DNA of 64,000 nt from Xenopus tropicalis (GCF_000004195.4 NC_030684.2:69485392-69549391); one strand, 5' to 3'; positions 45,186 to 55,970 are shown, counted from the stretch's first letter. Numbers and translations are program-made. The notes: generated by a model not told the origin, from the letters alone.

Positions 45186-47506
45186 GGGCTATCTGCCAGG
45201 AAAAGTTGTACATTGTGCTTCAACAATGACATCCCTTCTGCCACAGTAAGCAGTAGTGGTAGTAAAGTTCAGAAGGCGTATTTACAACTGCAAGAGCAGT
45301 GTGCAATTTTGCATGCAAGTCGCCATGTACTTTACTGAAAATGCAGATTGTGGGCATGTGGGGAATATTTCATATTTTCAGTTGCACCTAATAGTTTCAG
45401 AGGTGGCATTGTGCCACTTCCAGTTCAAATGATGCTGGCATGCCTGTCGAAGAAATTGTTGTTTCCATCATACAGTGTTCAGCAGTGGAAACCAGTGGAG
45501 TTTTATTGTGTCCTATATAAAGAATCATGTAAGACAGCAAAAGGGGTTAAAAGGTTATTTTGAGGCAATTCTATGTAGTAGTGTAGAGTTTTCATTAGAA
45601 AAAGTCCAAAGTGCAACAAATGTGCCCAATCTACTATTCTTTGCACTCTAAATAAATTGCTACATTATGGATACAGCACAGCCTGCATTTGGAAGTACTG
45701 TATTGATAAGGGTGTGGGAGGAGCAGAGGGGGAAAATTCAGTTTTCTCTGCTGCCACTTTTTAACCAGCAGGGAAAAAGCAATGTGTGATACCCTAATAT
45801 TGGCTCTCTACCGTAAATGTTTAGGAGCCATTTAGTTAAAAAGGATATAATCCTGTTGGGTGGCACACTGACTCTGATTTAAATATCATATCTAAAATCC
45901 CTGCCATAGACAGGCTTTTGTTGTTTACCTGATATTAATCAGAATTAGTCAGATGTGTACTGGGAAATAAGTTCCCCCATTTGAGAACAAAAATAGTAAC
46001 ACTTAATTTTGTCAGTCTAAAAAAAACCCAAAACTAGTGTTGTGTTAGTTTCATATATCATTAAAATCCCCCTCCCCCATTTCCACTGTGAAACGAGGCC
46101 AGAAAGACTTCCAGATTTTCAATTCAGTTTTTTGAATGTTGAACTATAAAGTAAATTTAAGTGTATTTGTATTACTATCCTTGTATCTCCTTTCTTGCTA
46201 AAATGTGTGGTTTAATGAGGGAATTACTCAGCTTTACAGGTATATCTGTAAAAACTCTTATGTCTGTACAATCACAGGATTTGCTAAAGAGGAGTGTTCA
46301 GTGGCTGACAGCAATGAAAAATATTATTGACTTAAAAATGGAATGATAGAAGGAAGAGTTTCTGGGCAATAATCAGCTAAAGCCTGCAATAAACAAGGTA
46401 AAAGCCACAATGCATAAAGACTGAAATGGAATTACTCCCTAAAAATATCATTATTTTACCCCACTTCAATCTGATAACTTCTCTACCCATTAAGTGCTGT
46501 CAGTACACAAATCAGGAAGCACTAACAGTAATTACTACACCAGTGCAGGTTTCTGTATAGAAATCACCAAGATCCTTTCCAATTAGTTCCCACTTGAGTA
46601 TTAAAAACTGTCATTATAGGCAATCTATCTTGTCCTGTGGTTTACAACCAATAATTAGTAACCTTAACTGCAAACACATTTCATAAAGCTAAATATGGTT
46701 GCTTTTTGCCTCAATTGCTTTCTTGCAGTATTTTAAAATGCCTTTTCCTCTTAGAAAAACATAATATATGCAGGTACCCAGATTATCATTTCATGTATCT
46801 TCAAGTTATTTTCATTAGCAAACAATATAAATGGTCATTTCTGACTGCAAGTGTTGATCATTTCCAGTTTATATACAGTATATAACAATGTGTCAATCAC
46901 AGCAAATACATGTTGACTCCAAACATATTGTTGAGCATCCCCAGTCATTGTTCCACGGGAAGGTCCCACAGTTTGGGAACAACTAATCTAAGGCATGAGT
47001 AGGAGATTTTGCTTTGCTCTGCACCATCTTGGGCCTTTGGAATATATAGGATTTGTTAGTTTAACACAAGTTTAATGTGTGTGTTCATTACCCCCACACA
47101 CATTTTGAAGTGAATTCTGTGTGCTTCAAAGAAAGCTAGGGCAGGCACTGGCACTGAGGTGTAGCACTTGTGGAGCAGGAGGAGAGCTATATGAGGCTGG
47201 TAACAATTTTCATTATGGATTGAAGTGGGATCAGTTTAGAGAGGGGGACTGCACAGAGCAGTCTGTTAAAGTACACAATGTCATTTCTTGTGTCAGAAAT
47301 ATTCCTAAGGTGCAGTTGGCAATATTTTTAGCATATCAATGTGGGGACTGATAAAGAGGGCAAAAGTGGAACTTGTTATATATTAAATAAACAAAATAAA
47401 TGAAGGATTTCATTAATGATACCACATGATAGTTACTGCATATGCACTGTATGACTGCCATTTTGATTGATTATAATGGGCGCGGTGGTGAGTAGTTTGG
47501 CTCGCA
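45186..47506. other. Repeat-poor stretch
   Basis: No transposon ends. The 76-codon frame 47121-47351 (with CSTCGAGG) and the 71-codon frame 45348-45563 show no domain I recognise. Several TAATTA-type words lie at 46530-46680. No gene is called. Confidence 0.35.
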
Positions 47507-47680
47507 GGCCCTTATTTATAAACATTTGGCAAATTTGTGCCTGGATAGTAACTCATAGCAACCAATCAGTGATCAGCTTTTTTTCACAAGCTGAAAGTAG
47601 AAAAATGAAAGCAAAAATCTGATTGGTTGCCATAGGTAACTGCCCAGGTGCAAATCTGCCCAGTGTTTATAAATGGCCCC
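47507..47680. mobile_element. Foldback MITE with CCAAT core (TTTATAAA ends), copy 1
   Basis: GGCCCTTATTTATAAACAT at the left and GTGTTTATAAATGGCCCC at the right. Inside, TAGCAACCAATCAGTGATC pairs with TCTGATTGGTTGCCATAG. It is about 174 bp and non-coding. Confidence 0.8.
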
Positions 47681-47797
47681 ATTGTATCTATTGTGCAGAT
47701 TCTGAGGGTTCTGCCTTTTGTCATTCTCACATCTTTTAACACAGATATGTTTCATTTGCCTAAAAATCTATTAAGCACCTGGTGTGTTGGTGTAGCA

Positions 47798-48060
47798 CAG
47801 GGATCCCCAACCTTTTAGACCCGTGAGCCACATTCAAATGGAAAAAGTGTTGGGGAGCAACACAAGCATGGAAAAGGTTCCTGGGGGTGCAAATAAGAGC
47901 TATGATTGGCTACTTAATAACCACTATGTGGACTGGCAACCTAAATTTGCCTCCTTACCAGAAATTCAAAAATAAGCACCTGCTTTGAGGCCACTGGGAG
48001 CAACATCCAAAGGGCTGGTGAGCAACATGTTGCTCACGAGCCACTGGTTGGGGATCACTG
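47798..48060. mobile_element. hAT element, CAGGGATCCCCAACC family, copy 3
   Basis: CAGGGATCCCCAACCTTTT at the left, GGTTGGGGATCACTG at the right, and an exact 8-bp duplication GTGTAGCA (47790-47797 and 48061-48068). At 263 bp it is shorter than copy 1 through an internal deletion. Confidence 0.93.
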
Positions 48061-48068
48061 GTGTAGCA

Positions 48069-49817
48069 GAATCAGGACTTGCTTGAGGCTAAGTGGTGCC
48101 CTGTGCAAAACATTACAAAAGTAGCTTTAACATTTAAAGAACATGAATGCAAAATTTCTAGTTCATCAATATTAGCATCTACTTATTTATTAATCTCTAG
48201 TTCCTGTAGTTTTTGTGTGTTACAAAAATATCTATAGATGAGTGAGGTTTCCCCTCAGCAAACACATTTTCAATTGCTTCTTTACAATCAGAACTAACAA
48301 GATGGGTCTTACAAGCTACAAATGTTTAGTAGTCTATGTGGAAAGGAGTATTTAAAGTGATAGTAAAATATATATAATAATGCTGAGCTACAAACACCTA
48401 AACCACTATGTATTTCACCTTCCAATTGACTCCAATGCATTTTGGCAACATTTCCAGGATTACAGGTAAATTTTTAGCAGTTTTGTAAATTTTTTGGGAA
48501 ATGCGCCAGTTGCCCTCATTAATACGCATTGTGTATCTGAAATCCCACACCAAGAAATGTAACAGCCTCCTTAAAAGTGTGCCACAAAAACATATTACAT
48601 CATTTTCAGAAATATTTTTCCTTACTGATATAAGAATCCAAAGTCAATAATTTGTTCTTCTTGTCAATACGTATTGATTGCTGGAAGGTGCAGAACAGTT
48701 GAGCCGTGACTCTTTCTGATTTTTTTTTCTGATTATTTTTGCTAACAGCGTTTTTGGGGCTCACTGCATGCAGTTGTTCCTAGTTATATTTGTAAATTGC
48801 TAACATGGCCCACATAGAGACCAGATGCTTCTTGCTTGGTGGCAGGGGTGATGAAATGAAAACAATGAAGTGTTGGCTGTGCCAATGTTTGACTGATTTG
48901 ATAGGCTCTCTTTATGGCTTTCCAGAGCAGTGCCACATGATTGCACATTTTACATGTGCTCGGTGCCAGTTTTTAGTTTGTTGGCAGGTGCTTCAGACTG
49001 AAAGCCTATTCTGAAGGCTAAAGCAGATGCAGAAGCACAAGACAAAGCTGTTTAAATAGCTCTAGGTGTCATGCATCCCTGGCTGCATCAGACCATCGAC
49101 TTAGCCTTTATTAAGCTGGTATTCTGAGTTATTCGCACAAGAAACAGATTTCATCTTACAAATTGTAAAGATGTGCACTCAGCCACAATTTTTTCATTTA
49201 AAACTGCATTCAAACCTACAAGGTTTATGACAGGAATATTCTTTAAAATTTTGGAGCGACAATGTGGATGGTTTATAAATATATGTTAGAATTCTTTTTC
49301 ATTTAAATTCTGAATTGTTATTCTTTGTGAGCCCTTCTGTAAAACTGATGCTGAAACATCTACCAATATCTGAGTATTTTACATGGAGTAAACTCAATAT
49401 ACCCCCACCTCCCATTAAAACATGGCTTGGAGATTCAGATTTCAAGATAAAACTAATGCATGGTAAACCCAGCAAGATCCACTGACAACCCTGCTAGACA
49501 AATGGACCTTTAGTGGATTGTTGGACCAGTGCGTACCTGTGCTCCCCAGCCAACTGCGCTCCATGATAGTTAATAAACCCCATGATAATTTATAAGGTCT
49601 GTAATGTACAGGTATATGTTTAGGTTAATGGTGCATGTAACAAAAAAAGGATAAGTACGCGTGCAAGTTGCCTCAATAGTGAAAAATAAAGTCTCAAAAA
49701 AAACAATTACAATGAAAAAATAATAGTACGGTAAATAGAGACTCTCTTACAAAATAAACCTCAGTCCAGGTCACAGGCGAAGCCACATAAACAGCAATTC
49801 AAGTGGGAAAAAAGTTC
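48069..49817. other. Stretch without recognised gene
   Basis: A 69-codon plus-strand frame at 48805-49014 is cysteine-rich but has no recognisable spacing for a zinc finger and no splice or promoter context. Nothing else is supported. Confidence 0.35.
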
Positions 49818-49976
49818 CAAAACGCAAAATATGAAAAACCAAAAAAAGTTGCAACAGCAGCAAAGCGGGCACTCTTTTAGGCACAAAACTCCTTAGGCCC
49901 TATATGTCCTAATAAAAGTTAATTTTTACTTTGCTGCTGTTGCGCCTTTTTTTGGTTTTTCATATTTTGAGTTTTG
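49818..49976. repeat. 48-bp inverted repeat with 63-bp spacer
   Basis: The arms at 49818-49865 and 49929-49976 match as inverted copies at 45 of 48 positions. The outer words are CAAAACGCAAAATATG and CATATTTTGAGTTTTG, and the inner words CAACAGCAGCAAAG and CTTTGCTGCTGTTG. The right arm ends exactly where the LINE 3' fragment begins. It could be a MITE or an inversion made during insertion. Confidence 0.88.
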
Positions 49977-50854
49977 AGAAAAATTCCTTCCTGACTCCAA
50001 GATGGCAATCGGACCAGTCCCTGGATCAACTTGTACTAAGAGCTATCTCCCATAACCCTGTATTCCCTCACTTGTACTGAGAGCTATCTCCCATACCCCT
50101 GTATTCCCTCACTTGTACTAAGAGCTATCTCCCCTACCCCTGTATTCCCTCACTTGTACTAAGAGCTATCTCCCATACCCCTGTATTCCCTCACTTGTAC
50201 TAAGAGCTATCCCCCCTACCCCTGTATTCCCTCACTTGTACTGAGAGCTATCTCCCATACCCCTGTATTCCCTCACTTGTTCTGAGAGCTATCTCCCATA
50301 ACCCTGTATTCCCTCACTTGTACTAAGAGCTATCTCCCATAACCCTGTATTCCCTCACTTGTACTGAGAGCTATCTCCCATAACCCTGTATTCCCTCACT
50401 TGTACTAAGAGCTATCTCCCATACCCCTGTATTCCCTCACTTGTACTAAGAGCTATCTCCCATAACCCTGTATTCCCTCACTTGTACTAAGAGCTATCTC
50501 CCATAACCCTGTATTCCCTCACTTGTACTGAGAGCTATCTCCCATAACCCTGTATTCCCTCACTTGTACTGAGAGCTATCTCCCATAACCCTGTATTCCC
50601 TCACTTGTACTAAGAGCTATCTCCCATAACCCTGTATTCCCTCACTTGTACTAAGAGCTATCTCCCATAACCCTGTATTCCCTCACTTGCTAAGAATCCA
50701 TCCAGCCCCTTCTTAAAGCTATATAATGTATCAGCCAGCACGACTGATTCAGGGAGGGAATTCAACAACCTCACAGCTCTCACAGTAAAAAATACTTTCC
50801 GAATATTTAAACGGAACCTCCCTTCTTCTAAACCGAGTGAGTGCCCTCGTGTCT
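49977..50854 (-). mobile_element. CR1/Rex1-like LINE 3' end with 16-unit array
   Basis: The minus-strand frame carries the C-terminal tail of a CR1/L2/Rex1-type polyprotein: RTRGHSLGLEEGRFRLNIRK, FFTVRAVRLLNSLPE, SVVLADTLYSFKKGLDGFLA and a final EGIQGYGR before a TAG stop. That last segment and the stop lie inside the first 41-bp unit. The array (50684-50029) and the AAGTCAGGAAGGAATTTT-like 3' end follow. It is 5'-truncated where it meets a TA-type MITE. Confidence 0.87.
50029..50684. repeat. Minisatellite, 16 x 41 bp
   Basis: 656 bp, exactly 16 periods of a 41-bp unit beginning ACTTGTACTAAGAGCTATC. Variants (TAAGAG/TGAGAG, CATAACCC/CATACCCC, CCCTACCCC) are spread along the array in a patchy way, consistent with repeated unequal exchange. 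The homologous array at 7785-7907 has three units. Confidence 0.97.
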
Positions 50855-51043
50855 GTACCTTGTACTTGATCTCAACTAAGATATAATTAATCCTTATTGG
50901 AGGCAAAACAATCCTATTGGGTTTATTCAATATTTAAATTTTTTTTAGCAGACTTAAGTTATGGAGATCCAAATTACGGAAAGATCCCTTGTCTGGAAAA
51001 CCCCAGGTCCCGAGCATTCTGGATAACAGGTCCCCTACCTGTA
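50855..51043. mobile_element. TA-flanked MITE (CAGGTATGGGACC family), partial
   Basis: Antisense: GTACCTTGTACTTGATC, then TTATGGAGATCCAAATTACG, then GATAACAGGTCCCCTACCTGTA at the right end. The left end is missing where it joins the LINE fragment. Confidence 0.8.
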
Positions 51044-52980
51044 CCAGTAAAACTCACTAAAAAGGAGCAAAAGGTTTTAACAGGAGGGAGCCATTGGTTC
51101 CTCCAAATTATGGTTTGTGTGAGTGAAAAATGTTCCACAGTTTTTTCTTCAAGGTCAGAAGCTGCAAATCCTACTTCTTACATTATCCTAGAACTCTGCT
51201 GCACTACTGGCGCATCGTCCTGTTTAAAAATTGGGTAAATAAAGTGGTCTAATGTATGCTTAACTGCAAGGAGGAAATAGGCTGCAGGGTGGCATGGGAT
51301 GTGAAGCACTGGTTTTCACTTGGCATAATAATTTATAGATTTGGTTTTAATCCAAGTGGAAGTAAATAACTATCTAATAATAGCAGTTGGTAATTAAGCC
51401 TTTGCTTACTAAATTGGTGCCCACGTTTGGCACAGGTTTAATAACTGACCTGTCAAAAGCAAAGGGGAAGAGGGAAACCACACAGTAGATATGCTTTATG
51501 TGCCCCTTTTGTAAAGAAATACCCCCATAGCATAGTTTGCATAGTCTGAAAGATAGTCTGTTTTAATATTTCTCGTACTAGGCAAAGTGGAAAAAAAATA
51601 CATTTCTGATAGTGAGTGACCTTTTATGTATTAAATCAAGTTAAAATTACAAAGCACGCTGGGATAACAAACCAAAGGACATATGTTACACAAAATGAAT
51701 CTGTTTCTGATATACAACAAATGTAGTTGACATTTTAATAAAGGAGACATTATGTTGGGGAAGGTGGTGTACAGCTCATGATTCACATGTTGATAATTTG
51801 GCAAAGGAGGGTAAAGGTGCTTTTGTAAAGCCAGTCATACTGGAATGCTTTGTTTTATGAGGTCTTGCTGCATAGCTGGTTGTCTGTTAAATATGTCTGC
51901 TCGATTAAACATAAAGTGGAGTAGCAGTTTAAAATGAAACTTGGATTTTAAGATATGAAAAGTAACCCGAAGGTTCCCTAAATGGGTAGAATAACAATCA
52001 CAAGGCCAAATTGCCTCATTTACAGTTTTTTTGTTTTTTTTTAAATAGCTCACAAGTATGTTGATAATGTTTGGGAAAATGTTTTGAACTCTTGCCAAAA
52101 AAAAAAAAAAAAAAAAAACCAAACTCAGTAATTTCACTCTGCAACTTTTGGCTCTGCCCTAGATGATGATTATTATTTAAAGTGTGCTGCCTAAAACGTA
52201 GATCATGATTAACCAGTAGATCTTTTTCTGGCGACTAATTGATTATAGCATTGTTCCAATTCACAGTTCAATAACATTATTATTCTTGATAAAAACTGTT
52301 AGGAAGATGACACCACGAAGAGAAGGTTGACTGTGCACAGATAGCAGTGTAACACAGTAACATAATAGGCACACAAACCCCCAGCAGGCCAATTTTGCCC
52401 ATAGTAGGTCCCAATATGGCCCTTGTCGGCATATTCCTTATTTATCCCATGGATCATGGGCTGCAACTGTGACCTTCCACCTCAAGCAAGTAACCGCACA
52501 GAGTAAAGGTAGAGAAATCTAGTCTACCAAGCAAACACTATTCAAACACCCTTTCACAATATTGACACTTCTAAATATTGCCATTTCTAAAAAAATACTT
52601 GTCAATAAAAAATATTGGCATTTCTTAATAAAATGTACCATTGTAAATCACTAAAATGTATGAAATGTACTTGAATTTTTGGTTTGTTCACTGAACATAA
52701 TTTTACTGGAAGATGTATCAGTATATCCACATACAACGTCACTGATGTGTCAGTATGAAAGTTTAGCCATATTACCAGATATTTTTGTACAAAAATACTG
52801 TCTGGGTTTGAATTCTTCTTCTTTTGTTGAACTACAATAAAGGAAGTTATACCAATATGTCTTAAACTTTGGCTCTGTATGGTTGTATGGTTTTTAGGAC
52901 ATTTATTATTTTTAGGTTTACTAAAAATATCTGTGCCCTCATAGCCCACATCACATCAACTAGGTATGGAATGTCTAGAA
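51044..52980. other. Stretch without recognised gene
   Basis: Holds a poly-A run of about 22 bases (52098-52119). No supported gene or transposon end. Open frames up to 115 codons at 52602-52949 lie in AT-rich DNA and show no domain. Confidence 0.35.
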
Positions 52981-53007
52981 TAAAGGGGTTATGTAATAAG
53001 AGACACT

Positions 53008-53178
53008 GGGGCTCATTTATTAACACTGGGCAAATTTGCCCATAAGCAGTAACTAAAAGCAACCAATCAGTGATTGGCTTTTTTCAGCCAGCTGCAGGTA
53101 GAACAATGAATGCAACAATTTGATTGGTTGCCATAGGTTACTACCCATGGGCACATTTGCCCAGTGTTAATAAATTAC
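53008..53178. mobile_element. Foldback MITE with CCAAT core (TTTATTAA ends), copy 2, nested
   Basis: GGGGCTCATTTATTAACAC at the left and GTGTTAATAAATTACCCC at the right; inside, AGCAACCAATCAGTGATTGG pairs with TTTGATTGGTTGCCATAGG. It sits in the host MITE at a duplicated CACT. Confidence 0.85.
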
Positions 53179-53237
53179 CCCCACTAAGTTTGCCTAGGAG
53201 CATTAACCCATAGCAACCTATCAGCAGGTACAATATA

Positions 53238-53423
53238 GGGTGAAGACACATGAAGCTACTAGTAGCAGCTACTTGTCACAGCTACAAAAATAGACAATGC
53301 TGATCATGTCCTGTGTGTTTTACCAGAGGCAATTCTTAGTATTGTCTATGGCAGGGTATTTTCTGGAATTTAGTAGCTGTGAAAAAGTAGCTGTTACTAG
53401 TAGCTCTGTGTGTCTTCACCCTC
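53238..53423. mobile_element. Foldback MITE (GACACATGAAGCTACTAG type), copy 2, nested
   Basis: AGGGTGAAGACACATGAAGC followed by TACTAGTAGC at the left and GCTACTAGTAGC-type sequence with TGTGTGTCTTCACCCT at the right. GACAATGCTGATC inside matches copy 1 at 25257. It interrupts the host MITE between GGTACAATAT and CACTGGTCACC. Confidence 0.85.
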
Positions 53424-53756
53424 ACTGGTCACCTTTTTAAAAACATGCATCCGATTGGTTTGCTATGGGTTGCTACTCCTGGGCAAACTTAGTGCCTTTT
53501 ATTACAAATGGGGGCTGGAACCTTGATTTTTATCAGAATTTACAAAATGCTCATGGCACACATGACAGTTTTTAGCCTGGTGCATTTCTGCCAGATGCAG
53601 TTGCTATACCTTTAAATGTAAAAAATACTTTGACCTGAAAATGTGCTTTACCAGATAGTAAGTAGAAAGTGTATGTGCCTGATATTTCATGCATTTCCCC
53701 AAAAGGAAAGAGCTGCATACTCATTTACCAGTATATTGATCCCAGAAAAGCATATA

Positions 53757-54718
53757 TGTAGCCCACTTTAGAACGGTGCTGCTACTGGTGCCATCCAATG
53801 GCTTACTTTGGTGCTACAGGAGCCCTGGGTCCCCGCTTACTAGGGGGGAACAGGTACAGGTCCTCCACCCAGGGTAGGTATAGGTAGAACTATAACTCCC
53901 CACCCTGGGAAACTCTGTAATGTCCGCCTTAGACAGGGACTCCCTGCAACTCCCAGTACCTTGCCCCTCCCTTGGGGTAGCTGCTTACCAGGCAGTTGAG
54001 GATCCTCTGTGTATGAAGAGCCAAGACACTGGTTATGATGATGAACCAAATAAACTTGCTTTATTAAGTGCAGGCGGGACTTCCAGGGTACAGTGCATTA
54101 CCAGTTACGATGACACTTCTCCTTTAACTACTCTCTTAGAGAACGTCCCTCAAAGGGCTACCCACGGTACTCCCACCAAGTGATCCTATCTAGGAGCTCC
54201 CCCTGGTACTTTCGCCAAGAGATCCTGTCTAAGGGCTTTCCCTGGAACTCATGCCAGGCGGACCCTCCACAAGGACTCACCCTGGTACTCACGCCTAAGT
54301 ACCCTTGATTAGGAATCTCCCCTTATGGTCACCTAACTATCCACTACATTCCCTAGACTCCAGCCATGAGTGCTGGGGGGTCTTAACCCCTCTTACTCCT
54401 GGTGAAGCGATCTCTGCCCATCTAAATATCCTGCCTGTCACCCCTAGAGCAACCTCAAAATCTCCTAACTAGAGCACAAGCCTGTTGAACACCTCTTACA
54501 GAGGGGAGGTCCCAGGAAACCTGCTGAACATGGGAGTCATCCCCTTTCATACTTTTAGCACAGCGCCATCTAGTGGTTGCTGTTAACTTGCAGGGAAACT
54601 CCCTTGTAGCACATAAACATCTAGGACCACCCTAGGTGTCCAAATCACATAAGGCCACCCTCTAGTGCCTGTCTAAACGGGAACACACCTAAGGAGCCCA
54701 AATCTGGGGATCCCTACA
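53757..54718 (-). mobile_element. Solo LTR of an LTR retroelement
   Basis: A 962-bp GC-richer block with ends TGTAG and CTACA on both strands, flanked by a 4-bp duplication TATA (53753-53756 and 54719-54722). TG...CA ends with a 4-6 bp duplication are the LTR hallmark. On the minus strand it begins TGTAGGGATCCCCAG and has AATAAAG near 54064; orientation is inferred from these. No internal region, primer-binding site or gag/pol sequence adjoins it, so it is a recombined solo LTR. It could be Ty3/gypsy-like or retroviral; the class is not settled. Confidence 0.78.
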
Positions 54719-54927
54719 TATACTTTTGGAAAGAACACATTCTGAAGACAAATATGGCTTTCTAATCCAAACATTTAAATAGCAAAACCTTGCTAAAATT
54801 AGGTTTATATGAGATTTCTAAAATTTGTTTCAGTTTTCCAGCATCTTATCCCACTTGTATCCTTACTATGTACTATGACAAAACATCATAAATATGAATG
54901 CCAGGGGGGTCATCTAAAGCTGTTGAT

Positions 54928-55185
54928 TAGTGATGAGCTAATTCTGTCCTGTTTTGCTTTACTGAAAAATTTGTGAAACGGCAAAAATGTAAAATATGGC
55001 GCATGACATTTTTTTGACGTATACAACAATTTCTTTTTTTTCTTTTGATGCACACAACTTTTTTTGTCGCGTGGTGCAATTTTTTTACAGCAAATTTTGT
55101 GGACATTTTGCGAAAAGATCGGCAATGGCAAAATTTGAAAATTCACTGCGAAGCCATGCCTGACGAAAAATTTTGCTCATCACTA
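54928..55185. mobile_element. hAT-type MITE (TAGTGATG family)
   Basis: 258 bp: TAGTGATGAGCTAATTCTG at the left and TTTTGCTCATCACTA at the right. The flanks CTGTTGAT and ATGTTGAT match at 7 of 8. There is no array; the middle has CGCATGACA/CGTATACAAC words and T-runs. Confidence 0.9.
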
Positions 55186-55235
55186 ATGTTGATCCCCAAC
55201 ATGCATAAGATTATCAAACTAAATGGTATTATTGG

Positions 55236-55291
55236 CAATATTATTATATTATTATTATATATTATATATATATATATATTATTATTATTGG
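55236..55291. repeat. ATT/TA microsatellite
   Basis: Compound run of ATT and TA repeats, for example TATATATATATATATT at its centre. The short open frames across it are spurious. Confidence 0.85.
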
Positions 55292-55648
55292 CACTCCAAA
55301 ATATGCCTTGTGCATTCAAATTTTCAAGGCTTCTGCAAAGACATTGGCTGCATTCGTATTCATATGTGTTCTGAAAAATTCATAAGTTGCATACAAAGTT
55401 TCAAATACCTCACTTAGCAGAAGTTGCAGTAAAAAATGCCAGCAATTGACTTTTTAAATTAACTGTTTAGAACCACAGGTTCTAAATACAAATACAAATG
55501 CAGAAGAGATATGATTACATAAGGCAATCTCTTCCTATGGTTTAGCATTATTTTGCAATTTTGTTTGAGGATTTAGAAACTCCTAAATGTAAAGACATGT
55601 GGCCTAAGTGAACAGTTGGCTTTTACACAGATGGAGGCTGTTAGTAAC

Positions 55649-55677
55649 ACACACACACACACACACATATATATATG
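55649..55677. repeat. CA/TA microsatellite
   Basis: A run of about ten CA units passing into TATATATATA. Confidence 0.9.
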
Positions 55678-55816
55678 TAAGATGGCACACTCTTGCTCCA
55701 TAATGGTATAATGCCTGAGTGCTCAGAGTTTAGAAAAATGGATAAAAAAATGAACACTTATCAAGGTTAGGTAAGGATACAGTGCAAAAACAAACTTTAC
55801 ATTACTAACTTTCAGG

Positions 55817-55970
55817 TAAAGCAGCGTAGGTGGTTCTTCACAGTGAGGGCAGTGAGGTTGGGCAATGTTCTTCCTAATGATTTCGGTGTAAGCCTGTATA
55901 TGTGCAATGGGGTTCGCTTGGAGGGGCTGAACTTGATGGACTTTGGTCTTTTTTCAACCCAACTTAACTA
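55817..55970 (+). mobile_element. CR1/Rex1-like LINE 3' end, internally deleted
   Basis: The plus strand has AGCGTAGGTGGTTCTTCAC, with codons RRWFFTVRAVRL, then jumps to GGGCTGAACTTGATGGAC and CAACCCAACTTAACTA at the 3' end. Compared with 20294-20674 about 130 bp are missing between the two parts. It is a pseudogene of a mobile element. Confidence 0.8.

Larger units (their letters stand above)
52984..53515. mobile_element. Foldback MITE (GGGGTTATGTAATAA ends) with two nested MITEs
   Basis: The host MITE starts GGGGTTATGTAATAAGAGAC and ends GCCTTTTATTACAAATGGGG. Its body (AAGTTTGCCTAGGAGC, CCATAGCAACCTATCAGCAG, ATTGGTTTGCTATGGG, CCTGGGCAAACTTAGTG) is split at about 53008 and 53237 by two other MITEs. 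Taking these out restores a colinear copy of about 170 bp, like that at 32803-32975. Confidence 0.85.

Noticed and set aside
47121..47351. 76-codon ORF with CSTCGAGG
   Set aside because: No recognisable family, and single short ORFs of this size are expected by chance in 64 kb.
48805..49014. Cysteine-rich 69-codon ORF
   Set aside because: The cysteine spacing does not fit a known zinc finger, and there is no splice, promoter or polyadenylation context.
50029..50684. Telomere-like or centromeric satellite (CATAACCCTG words)
   Set aside because: The unit is a 41-bp LINE-derived repeat. It has no TTAGGG run, and it joins the LINE reading frame.
52602..52949. 115-codon minus-strand ORF
   Set aside because: Low-complexity AT-rich codons with no family match that I recognise.
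55223..55417. Tyrosine- and leucine-rich ORFs around 55.2 kb
   Set aside because: They are translations of the ATT/TA microsatellite.
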